In this document: positions 41,301-53,300 of the stretch, one piece after another
Layout of the letters: each line of letters begins with the position of its first letter
Numbering within the stretch: the first letter of the stretch is position 1
Assembly: GCF_963678635.1 (NCBI RefSeq)
Contig: NC_087062.1
Span: 10,524,670-10,588,669, forward strand
Length of the DNA stretch: 64,000 bases
From: Symsagittifera roscoffensis
Taxonomy: Eukaryota; Xenacoelomorpha; Acoela; Convolutidae
Direction: 5' to 3'
Position numbers and translations under genes: made by a program
The notes under the pieces: model-generated
The model's input: the letters and a program-made list of their open reading frames with translations, nothing else
Told to the model about the DNA's origin: nothing
The model's database searches: none

Positions 41301-44300
41301 CCGAAACAGGGCTTTTTTAGTGCTTAGGGAGAACTTGGAAAATCAATTTGCTCGACCGAAAAAATAACAAACAAATTTTTGAAAATTTTTGAAAATCCGC
41401 CCCCTCGAGAAAATCCTAGATCCGCCCCTGGATTTTAATTTTCTTTAAGCTTTTGGGTAATTAATATTAAAGAAAATTTAAACAAAGAGAACTCAAATAA
41501 ATTGAATAAATTGAAATTAATAAAAAAATTGAAAAATTGTCTTAAGTAAACAATTATCTGCACCAGGAGTTGATTTTTTTCAGCAGCTGCGAAATTTCCT
41601 AAAACAAAAGATTTCGATTAAACACTTCTCTTTGCATGTGTAGGCTGGAATCTACGAGTTGGCCACTACTAAGGACGTTTGGACCATAACAGGGGGCACT
41701 GACGCGGGAATCATGAAGATCTGTGGGGACGCAGTAAAGGACCACTCTGTCAGCACGGGAGCCCACGAGGGGGGAGAAAAACTGGCCATGATAGGTGGGT
41801 GGACGATGTCATAACTGGAATCAAGAGCATACTATATGCAAATCAAGATATAGTTTCCAACAACGTAAAAACTTATCAACAAATCGTTTTCAGCATTTGA
41901 TTCATCTTGAAAAACATCAAAAAGCTTGAAGCATGAGAGTTGTCCAACCATAATCAAAACCATGTAACCCAAATGAGGACTTTTAAGTGAAGATTTAGAA
42001 TTCAAGGTGTCGTAGATAAACTAAAGAAACGAAAACATAGTTATACTTTAACAAATTTGTTCCAAGTTGTGCAATAATCCAACAATAAAGAAAAACTATT
42101 ATTGAATGGGCACCAACTTGAGCAAGCGCAGAAATTAATTCAACCTGTTAATAACAAGCAAGCGTCTAGACCTGATCGGTTAACCTATAAGTATAAAGTA
42201 TTTGTCCAGCAAAAAATTACAAATTTTAAAAAATAGATATTGGAAATCTCATAGTTCACTTCTAAAATTATTTTGTAAAGCATAAAATCAAAACAAATCA
42301 GACCTGATTTTTTGAAATTTTAATTGCTTTGTTTCATTTATTACATTTGTTTTTGGACGGCTTATGATTCAATACATAATTTTTCTAAATATCTTAAGAT
42401 TTTTTAATCAAAACAATTTGTGGAAGTAGTCGTAATCAACCATTTTTTTATTTATTGCATTATGTTTTCTCTAGAGTTTTAAGTCTCAATTAAAACTTCG
42501 TTAGAAATATTCATTTTTTTTTTGAATGGTAGTTATTCTTGTTTTAAGTGGTATCAATTGATTTGTCAAATTTTTGATTTGAAATAAAATTGTTCGCTTT
42601 GTCATTTGCATTTTCTCCGCTTATTATTTTGAAGAGTAAAATCAATTGTTTTATACGTGTAATTCCTTGATTGAACAAACGCCCTTAAGCAGAACAGAAT
42701 GCTCCGACCACAGTGTTTGCAGAATGGTAATTCAAAAATAAAACAAAATTGTTCAAAAAACAACCAAAAATATTGTGGCGTTCCATACAGTAAACTTTTA
42801 ATGAAGCAGAACTTAATAGCTTTGAAAACTGTTAGGAAAAGAAATAATAACAAAAAAAAATAGCCAGGGGCGGATTTAGGAAGAGGGAGCCGAACGACTG
42901 TAAAAGCAATTTTTTTTAGAACAAACCCTTCGAAAAAGTGCCAAAAATGGCCTTTTTGGCCTGTTTTTTTTCTTCAAAAATTGGTTCTGCAATTGCTCGG
43001 AAAATCAATTTGGTGCTCAATGAGACAACAAAAATCAATAAAGATTATAGTTTTTTAACGAAAGTCTGCATTCCTTTCAAGGAAATTCAAATTTGCCCCT
43101 GATAACAGGTAAAATTGCGTTAAAACTGTGGTAAAATTAACTGGGGGTGTCAGTCTCTCATCAAATTTAATCTGAAAACTGAAAATCTTGAGGACAGTTT
43201 TTCTCGACTCTGAGAAAACTTTTTAAATTAAAAACAAACGCAATCACGACCAATATGACCTTACAATGACGCTACATTTGACACCGTACGAGCTTTCCTT
43301 GTGATTCCTTGTGATTGTCAAAGTTGAGTAAAAAATCATACATAGCCTATTTCGTGAAGTAATCGCAACAAATGACATTCATTAATTTTTAATGTTTTAA
43401 ATAGATATTTAATTATTGTCTTCGGCATCAGGTGTTGCCACCTGGGGTTCGATTGCGAATCACAGACTACTGGTGCCTGGACTGGGGGAGAAGGCACCCT
43501 TCACAAGGAGGTATTCGGCAGACCCTGGTCAGATTGGACTGAACCCATACCACACACACTTCGTACTCGTAGACGACGGATCCACAGGTATACTGACAAA
43601 AGAAAAGAAACAATTTCAGATGGGAAAAACTATAAATGAATAAATCACTTTAAACTATCAACGTTTCGAACTTTCCTATATTTTAAAGGTACCAAAGGTT
43701 GGTCCTTTTAGATTAGATCTGGCAGCAGTGTTGACCTGCTTCCAATCATTTTCATTGTGTCGCTTTTCTAATAGGACAATTGGCTCTCGAAAAAAATTTA
43801 TCTAATTCAAAAGTTAGTTTTTCACTTGTTCCTTGACTCAAAATGAAAATTTTGAGACCACGAGTATTTGTTTTAAAAGTTTATTGAATTTTTTTTTGAA
43901 CAAATGCAGGTGATGATATCATAGGGATTTTGGAAGTTTTGACATAATCTGTAAGATCGACTTGTGCGCTCTAGTTTCAATTGAGTGTCCCGTTAGGTTT
44001 CTTCGGCCGGGAACAAACATTGCGGGGACTACTGGAGAAGGAACTATGCGCCTCCACCCCCATACCTCTCGAACTACAACCCTCAGCTGAATACGGCATC
44101 AAAACAGAGGAAATGGCTGAGGGGCAGGAGAATGGAGGCGGGGGAGGGGGAGGGGGAGATAATGAAGATGCTGAAGTTGAAATGGGCATTCCTATCGTCA
44201 GTGTAATAGTCGAAGGAGGACCGGGATCTGTTGATACAGGCAATTAAATTATCTCTCCTTAAATATGTTAAGTAATAAAAACCTTTATTATAAGTTTTAT

Positions 44301-47300
44301 AATTTATTTTTTAATAATATTACATTGGTATAAATGTTATTATGTTATTTTAAATACGTTTAAGTTTCATATAATTTTCATATATTATAAGTTTTTTTAT
44401 ATTATAAGTTTTATAACTTTTTTTAAAAAATTTTATTGGTTTTCATACCTTCTGTCTAAAATTCCACATTGTTCATTTTTATTAGTTTTCAATGAAATAT
44501 CAAAAATCCAGTTTTTTTTTATCATTACTGAAAATCTAAGTCGTAATCTCTTTTTTCTTACATATGCTAACTATTTCGATATGAAAAAAATTGCACGGTA
44601 TAAAAAGCGTGAGCAATCATTTGTAACTGGGTTGCTGGCTTTCACCTAGCTGTCTATTAACAGTGAGAAATTCGCTCAAAACGGGAGCGCCCTGTGTTGT
44701 AATCGGAGGTTCCGGACGGGGTGCTTCTCTGCTAGAAGCAGCGTGTGAGAAACTGGACGAGCACGGAACAGACGACCCAGAACAGATCTCTTCTGATCTA
44801 AAAAATATCACACTTCAGTTCCTGAGAGGGGGTAATCTAGATGAAAACGTGGCAATGGTCAAAGAGTGTCTTCAGTATCGAAACCAAATTAGGGTTTTCC
44901 AGTTGGACCAGGATGAAAACGCAACCACCAGCGACCTGGATAAAGCCGTCTTGAGCACATTGTTGAATATTGGCTCTTTGAATGTAAGCATCAATAAACT
45001 ATTTCAAATTCTTAGCATTATCAAATTTTCATGTTGTTTGTTTTCAAAACTTAAAAATTTTCAATTCATGGGTCAATGTAGGCTGGTTCTAGGTAGCTTT
45101 CCAAAAACCTGTTTTTTCGGCGCGCGCTTCTTCAAAAATATTAAATTTTAGCGCTGATTGTGCCATTAGAATACTTTAGGGAGAGCCAGCTAAAATTTTT
45201 TGTCAAAAATTGATACCAAAGGTAGGAACCGCAGTATCTGAGAGTAATCAAGCGGTCAAGATGACAGGGTGAATGCGATTATAATTCGATAAATTCGCAT
45301 AAATGATTAAGCTTGAGGTGACAATTTTTTTACATCTGACAATTTGTAACTTGCGACAATTCGTAATAAGCGACGATTCGTAACTTTTTGAAGGGTAACA
45401 ATTGGTAACAAGCGACGATTCGTCACATTTAATTGCTGATATGGGGGATAGAAATTGCCCCTTAATTGTTAATTGGAAGTGTTGTGGGGATTATAAATTA
45501 GTAATCCACTTGCTAACTGCATCAAAAACCTGAGGTGGGGGACTAAAACTTAACGCTTAGTTGAATCTTGCTTTGCCAACGTTTTTCATTGATTTTTTTT
45601 AGTTATTATAAAAACAGTAATTTGAAACTATTAATACTATCAGCATGGATCTTCTTACATTGATTGTGACTAATCTTCTTCAAATTTTGTTGAAGTTCAC
45701 TCGTTCTTCTACCAGTTTGTAGAAAACAAATTTGTTCACTAATGCCCCTAAATTACACCATCATCGAAGGCGGCAAGCAGAAACTTCTTCTTGGAAGAGA
45801 ATTGTTTTGCCAAGTTCGACACATTAAAGTTACTGGCCACAAACATGGCGATGTTGTTGACGTCCCTGCAAATTGTTGTAGAAATCCCTAAAATAATAGG
45901 TTCAATTTTGAATCACGAAAAAAGTAAAAGAGCATGAACCAAGGGCGAGCGTTTCTGTGTTGACTATGGGAATTTGTTGAGCCAAACTAAATTTACTATT
46001 TGTGGATCATGTTTTTTGAAGCATGCTGTTTTTTGTTTGCTGGGGAAATTTCAAAGTTTTTACTTCTTACAAAAAACAACAGTTTAATTCAAACGTGCTT
46101 AAAAGTCAAACTTGATATCAAAGAGAAAGCCATTAGAACCCCCGCGAGCAATTTATGTAGAGGAGCTGGGGATACCTCCAAAAAACGCTGGCAAATTTGC
46201 TGAAACTTGAATAAATGTGATTCAGAGCTAAAGTTCAAATGCCTTAACAATCAACCATTTGGCGAGAACAAAGCTCGGCTCAGAAAAAGCTCGTGCGAAC
46301 AAAAGCCGGAGTAAAAACAACGAAGACAGCCAAATACGAGAAAGTGCTATTAAGATTGTCCGAGATAGTAAAAACTGACAAAACAACCGAGTTATGTTTA
46401 TACTACAAGGTCTAGCTTTTAACTTTAATTTCTGAGTTCTTTGTTTCCTTCCAGATTTTTAAGGCTTTCATGTGTTTGTTTTAATTATTCAACAGCAGGC
46501 AAAACCTTGAAACGAAATTTTGCTTGGTATGAATCGTCGCTTGTTAGGAATTGTCGCCCATTACGAAACGTCGCCTGTTGTCGCCCTATCATAACATATT
46601 ATTTGTTGCCCAACCATAAATTAATATTAACATTTTTTCCATGTATTATTATGTTATAACACTTCTATCATACCCATTTTGATTATTTTTTAAACATGTG
46701 ACTTAAAAATTCAAGTTATCGGCCGTTCTTTGTCAAAATTTAAACAAGAAGGTCATCATCTCTAAGGATATTTCCGTACCCCTACCCAAAAACTTTGCAT
46801 TGAAATCGATTAAAATTCGTTTTTTACAGATAATACTCAGCATAAAAAGTGATTTATCATACAGACTCAGCGTAACGATTTTTTCGGACGGCTGAGATTT
46901 AGAGTATCTTGAATTCGCAGATGAACCGCAAAAAAAAAGAGTTCACATACGTGCAAACAATCGTCTAAACTTCAATGATTTTGGCTGTTATAACTCAATA
47001 AAAAGCCTCATGTTATCCGTTTTAGTTTGCACAGCAACTAGACTTTGCTCTCCTTTGGGACAGACCAGACATGCTGAAGGACATCTTCGAGGCAGAGACG
47101 AACAAGAAGGAGAGGGAGAACAAAAAGCTACTCGGACACTTCTTCTCGAAGTCAATGATTGAAGACAGGGTCGACTTCGTCGCATTCCTCGCCGACAAGA
47201 TTGACCTCAAAACTTATTTGACCAAGGTAAATCAAACGAAAAATTGACAGTTCAAGATCCTTAATCATAACTTAATTTCATGGTTTTTTCAAACTATCCA

Positions 47301-50300
47301 ATTTTTTGTATTTGTGAAAATTTGAAGGCCGATCTTAATGCACATAAATCGTGAGTTTTTGGACTTGCAGAATTTTTCATTTTTGCCGAAAACCGACAGT
47401 TTTTGAAAAACATGAAATCTTAGGCAAAATTTTTTTCGCAGATGCCATCTTGCCGGTAAATTAATAATGCGCGCTCTCGATTATATCAGAATATCTCGTG
47501 GGACTAAAGTTTTTAAATCCCTTTGAGACTGGAATTTTATAGTCCCAGTGGAACTTTAATCCTTTTTTTTTCTTCTGGACGTTTAGCTGTTTCTTTGTCC
47601 TCCGCTTCTTTGTCTTCTGTCTCTGCTTCTTGTTTTGTTTCGTCTACTTCATGTTGCTTCTCGTCTTCCTCGGTAATGTTGGCTTCGTCCGCTTCCTTCT
47701 TTTTTGCTCATGTTTCTTTCTTATTCTCCGTGTCTAAAACGAATAAAATTTCACTCGGGTTTTGGTTCTCTCGATTACGGCTGAAAGTTGGAGACAATAA
47801 ATTAACAACGTCGATTTTTTTATTGATCGGTTTGGGTTCGGTTGCCTCAGGGATTTTTACGCACGCCTGAAACTCGGGCAATTTTTTGTTGAAGCACATT
47901 TCGTCTATTAGGCGTTTATTATTGGAATTATTCCCCACTGTCTGTTTGTCGGGCGAATGAATAGCGAACTTCTTCTTCTTCAACCGCGTTTTTAGGTGCT
48001 GGGTTCTCTAGTTCCTTGCAAGAGCCAATTACCGATTCCTGATGGAGTTTGGAGTCGCTTCTGCCGATATGCGGGGTAGTTGGAGTGGCGTCTTTTTCAC
48101 GCCTGGTCGTTTAGGAGCTGCTGCTGTATTTTCCGAAGTTGAAGACCAGTCCTCGCATGATGTCACTGATTGTTTTGGCTCAGGCTTCTCCATTGTCGTA
48201 CTGTTGTTCCGTGTCGTTGTGGTCTCCCCCCGCGCGAAGTTGCAATCCTCTCGCTGTTGTTTTTTGTGTGCGTCTTCTTTCTGTTCTGTTGCCTGTTTGT
48301 TATTTCCTCTTAATTTTTTAGGGATATCTTGTAGTTGTCCTTTTTGCTCCTTTCTTGTCAGTTTTTTTGACAACCCTGTTTCCTCATCTTCCTTGAACAT
48401 TGGGTGTCGCGAAGCGTTTGGCTGTTCGATTTCTAAATACGCCAACATAGCCCTGTTTTCCTAAACGTGTTAGTCTGCATGGCGGTGAGTTGTGTGGATA
48501 TCAGAACTTTCCCGTCTGTAGTTTTTTATTTTTGTTCGAATGTTTTTGGGTCTTTTTTGTGGCTTTTCGCATGTTTTCCTTGCTATTTTTTCCATGCGTT
48601 TTTTGGTGATTTTCTCCTCCGTATTTGTACGCCTTTAAACGCGACCCCTATAAACGCCTGTCTAGTTCTCACAGTTTCTTCAAAAAAACTGTCAACAATT
48701 TTTTGGATTTCAGCGAGTTGAGCGGCGTCCACACAAAAATTGGCGGTTTTATCAAAATTCTAAAAGAACTTAATTATCTGTGGCATGAGCATCTAATACC
48801 AACGGTGAATTTTCGAAATTCCGAGTTTTCATTAGAATTAAAAAATTCAGATTTTTCTATGCTGTTAAAGTAAGAAATTAACTTTTTAAGTAAATGCAGC
48901 TATAAAGTTTTTTCCAGAGTTTTTTGTAAGTGTTTTATTTTGACTTGTTCTGTAAGTGTGAAAAAAACTACCACAGAACGGAGATGGAAATCTTTTGCAA
49001 TTGCTTCCAATAATTAAAGATGATGGTAAGCCCACCGACATCAGTGGATTCGGCAAAAGAGAATAAACTCAAGTTGAACCCGAGCCCCGAATTTTTTAGT
49101 CAAAGGCGAATAAAGTTTACGTTCAGGACTGGAGTCTAGAGTGGATCATGATGTCGTCGTCATGAATTTGATTCGTATAAGCAATCATTTGAAGCTTCTT
49201 AATTCAACTGTCGAATTTAGTTCAATTCAGTTGTTCCAACCGAAACCTTATGCATTTTTTCAAGTACACTATCAATTTTATCTTCGTGTTGACTTAATAT
49301 AACTGTCTAGAAAACTGCTGAGCGCTACTTAACTGTTTTTTGTCGAAGACATCAAAATGCATATTTTAGACACTATATTGCTAAAACTTTAGACATCGGC
49401 TCTGCTCCAGAAACATACCATGACGTCAAACTAAGAAATCGATAGTTGTTTAACAGATTGATATAAATCTAACTACAGAAAGCACTAAGTGGCCACAAAC
49501 CGAATAAAAAATCTAGCCGTTTTTCTTCATATCCCAAATGTTGGCTCCCTGCGTTTAGTGGGGGTCGAGAGACGGATTCCGGATGTCAGGGACGGGGACT
49601 ATTTGCAGCGCTGACAGGAATTTGTCAGCGCGGTATATATGTGAATTTTTATCTCCTGTTCTACTATTATTGTATGTGTTCCTTAATAGAGCCATAAAGA
49701 TGATGGGCATTAAAATTTTTCAGTTCTCATTGCTGTACTGACGGGTTTCCCTTTAAACTTTTATAGCCTATCTTAATACATGGACACAGTTTGATTTTTC
49801 GAGAGCTCGGGAAGTTGTAACCTCCTGCAGGCTCTTGCAGGCTTTTTATTAGGGCTCTGGAGGACGATGACATCAAGATATTTCAGATTCGATCTCTGTG
49901 ATGTCTAGGGTTCCTAGATTTTTTTTAGCTTAGCTTAATACATGGGCAACAGATAGATTTTCCAAGATCTCGGGAAGTTGTTGCCTCCTTGTGTACAGAT
50001 TTCTTGCAGCTCCTTATTAGTGCTATATAGGGGCCTGTGAGTGTCGAGGAAATTCCTACACGTATATAAATACTTAAATGTTGGTTTTTCGGAAAGTATC
50101 GGTAATGACGTTGAAAACTGAACTTTCTCTCAATTTGGATTCTTCTGACTCGTCACGTTATGCTAATAATCACCCAACTGGGCCATCAAACTGTCGTAGC
50201 GTGCAATTTTCAACCTCTATAAACCCAAGGTGATGCGGTCCATGCAATCTTTGCTATAATTCGAACTTACAATAGAACCACCAATTCTACACAGATCTAA

Positions 50301-53300
50301 CAATATCACGACCCCCATCAATTTATGTCGGGGGGGGGGGGCATTTTTTCAAAAACTAAAGTTGATTGTCAAAAACTTTTCAACAAACAGTTGAACTTAC
50401 CGTGCGGGACATCTTTCAGCAATTTTGTGTTTTTATTTCTTTTTTTTTAGGCGGTGGTTGATGACATGTACCAGAAGACTTTGGACGACAATCGGAACTG
50501 TTTCCTGATGAGTGGACTGGAGCAGCACGGAGGTTCCGACAACTCTCACCACAGCATCGAGAGTGTGATCAAATGGCTGCACGATGACCTTAATTTCGAC
50601 TACATGCCAACCTACACTACATGCCAACCTACAGTGAACAATCCAGGACCCTTTATTACACAGGTGTGCATGGCAACTTAAAATATGCTTACAATGTTTA
50701 TACCATGCAGGAGTTGTATGTCATGTAGGACTTGATCGTCGAAAAAAAACAACGAATTTTCATGCCGAACAAGAATTGTCTTCAAAAAAACATCCAACTT
50801 TTATTCCATGCAGCAATCTATTTTCGAAAAACAGACATTTTTGGAAGAAAATTGAAAAAAAAAACATGAGAATCTGGGAAAAATGATGTTCATTTTGACT
50901 ACTTTTTGAAATGTATTGTACGTATTGTAATTTCTAAAATGTATTGTACGTTAAAAATGTTAGATTGAACTGGAAAATTTCAAGGGTTCCCGAAGCATTA
51001 TTAAACTTTGGAGGTAACCTTTGGATCAATGGTATTTTATATCATAGGAAAAAATCTTTGCATAAAGAAGAGCTCGAATTGATGACAAAAAGAGAGAACA
51101 TACGTGCCGAAAAACTTCCCAGATTTTTCCAGTTTTTTTCTGATAATTTTTCTTTGGGGATCAGTGGTGAAGTGGTTACGTCTCCACCTATCAATCGACA
51201 GGTCGGATGTTCGAGGCCAATGATCCTCGCTTGTTTCTTGGGGGTAAAGCAACCTTACCAAGCCCAGAAAAATGGCCAAAAAAATAAGTGTAAATTGTAT
51301 GCTGATCTCTTCCCTACGAGGATAACTGTCTTCGATTTAAATAGCAAGCTGTTCAATTAAGTCAGTAAACTTGCATATATTTTCTAATACTCAGATGCAG
51401 TAAAATGAAGCAATAAGAACTCTAGAAAAGGCCACGAGTCGCATAATTGTGATGAAAAATTAAAAAATACAACAAAACTATTTTAAAATCTGTTTTTTTT
51501 TTAAGACAGGCGCAGTAAATCTTCTTCAGGGACCATCTTTATTATAGTGACTCAAATACTGTCATATTTAATAACATTTTTGTTTCAAACTTTTCGAAAT
51601 TGATTCAAGGACAAAGTGGAGAACCCACGCAGTGAGCGACAAAAGGAGAAGAAAAGAAGTAAGAGCTCCAGTAGCTCCCTCTCCAAAGTGTGTCCCTCCC
51701 TCTACAAGGGAGAAGAAATCATTTTCCTGGCACCAGAAAAGGCTCTCTTCCTATACTCCGTCTTGTTCCTCAGGTTAATCATGAAAATAAACCAAGATTT
51801 CTTTTCGGCGTCATAGTTTCTCATACTTGAGTTACTTCTATATTTCTTCATTTGGCGTTATTAGATTCAAAACATTCTTTGAAGAGTTTGACCACTTTTG
51901 ACCAATAGTTCATTGTCACCGTCGTGCAAAATTACCGTCGTGCTTTCAAAATTACCGTCGTGGCTTTCATTTTGGGAAAGTAACCAACTTTTTCATTTCT
52001 TGGGTAAAAAACCCTGAATAAAATGCGCCCAGAATAATGAGTTTTATAAATATTATCTACAAATTGACTTCTGTTGATGATGCAGTTTAAATGTTGTTGA
52101 TGTGTCTGAGTATGTACTGTATGTATTGTAGGTATGACCTGGCGATGTTGTGGTGGGAGAGGATGCCCAGTAAGATCTGCGGGAGTCTCACTGCCGCCGC
52201 CTTCTGCTCCTCCATCCTCAACACTTTCCACATCAAGACCCACACGGAGGAACTAGAAGTGGTCGGTAGTTTCTGTTCCGAATATCATTCTCAGACACTT
52301 TTTTTGGTATTTGGAACCAATTTTAGCCTAAGGGGGACAAAATTGTGTCTTAATTTAGTGTCTTTAGTTACTGATCAACCATTTCACTTTAAAAGTAATA
52401 ATTTTTCAGTTCTTTTAACTCCAAAAGTTTTTTTCGAAAATGAATCTATAAGTTTTTAATAACTTTTCTTGCCAAGATAAATGGTCAAAAAATCTGGACT
52501 TTTTTTACATCAGTCGGCTATCCTTGGAACAAGGCGCCTAGGAAACAAATTTTTATTCTCGGACGACATTAAAACGAGAAATATGGAGAAAAGTTTTGTA
52601 TTCCAAATGTTTCTCGTTTCACAATTAAACAACAGAAGTATTTTATCCAGAATCTAACATATTTCGTTTTGCCTCTAGGCGAAGAGTTTGCGCCAGACGT
52701 TTCAAGACAGAGCAGTCGGTCTGCTGAACACTTGCCAATCCGTGGATCCCAATCTTACCAAAAAGTGACCAAAACTTCATCTGTTTGCAAAATTTTTCTT
52801 TATTGTCGTATTGTACACCTTAAATCGACAAAACTTAATAGACGAGAAAGAGAAAAAATCAAGTTCGAGCAGTAGGATGGCTAATTTCAAGTTAAGTACT
52901 ATAGCTAATTTCAAGGCAAGAACGATGATTATTTTAACTTTTATTTTTGGACAAAGTTGTATTTTTTTAGAATTTTGGAGTCGAGTCATCTGACTTGGGG
53001 CGGGAGGAGTGCAATAGAGGTGGCCCAGATGACGAGCAACATCCAGTTCATCAGTCAATCCGCCTGTCAATCAATCATACAGGTCAGAAAAACAAACAGC
53101 GCATCATGTTCTAAAAAAACTAAAGCCACTAAAAAAATAACCCAACGAAAAAAAATAAAGCCACTAAATACGTTGAATTATCACAATTGTTTAACGAGAC
53201 AGATACTCGGGAAAAACTCAAATGAAAGAGCGCCCGTGTAAAACTTGTAGGCAAAATAGCTGAATTTGACAAAAACAACTTTGACAAAAGTAGACAAATT

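Larger units (their letters stand above)
38387..44983 (+). other. TRPM N-terminal ligand-sensing region (exons 1-7)
   Basis: Exon 1 codes MATVFTGVAKATYIFGKLK and joins in phase 1 through a perfect gtaagt donor to LDKLHHKECSAFC. The latter is the TRPM signature 'K-R/K-E-C' with a Cys-rich patch (CPTDQDSNKCQCG). Exons 3-7 (about residues 89-436) are the LSDAT domain: SLIISMTGGAFDFN, VWTITGGTDAGIMK, MIGVATWGSI, HTHFVLVDDGSTG, IPIVSVIVEGGPGS, GAPCVVIGGSGRG. Exon 6 inserts an acidic/Gly-run loop (GQENGGGGGGGGDNEDAEVE) not expected in the family. Confidence 0.9.
47026..53082 (+). other. TRPM middle helical (MHR) region (exons 8-13)
   Basis: Residues about 437-737. Landmarks: LDFALLWDRPDMLKDIF, VDFVAFLADKIDLKTYLTK, AVVDDMYQKTL, EKALFLYSVLFLRYDLAMLW and SHLTWGGRSAIEVAQ, in the family order. 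Exon 9 contains a 17-bp direct duplication (50601-50634). Exon 10 has a Lys/Arg/Ser-rich linker (RQKEKKRSKSSSSS). Exon 11 ends at the weak donor gtggtc (phase 0 demanded by exon 12). Confidence 0.85.

Noticed and set aside
43977-44243. Proline-run protein on the minus strand
   Set aside because: Antisense of TRPM exon 6; its Pro run is the complement of the Gly codons.
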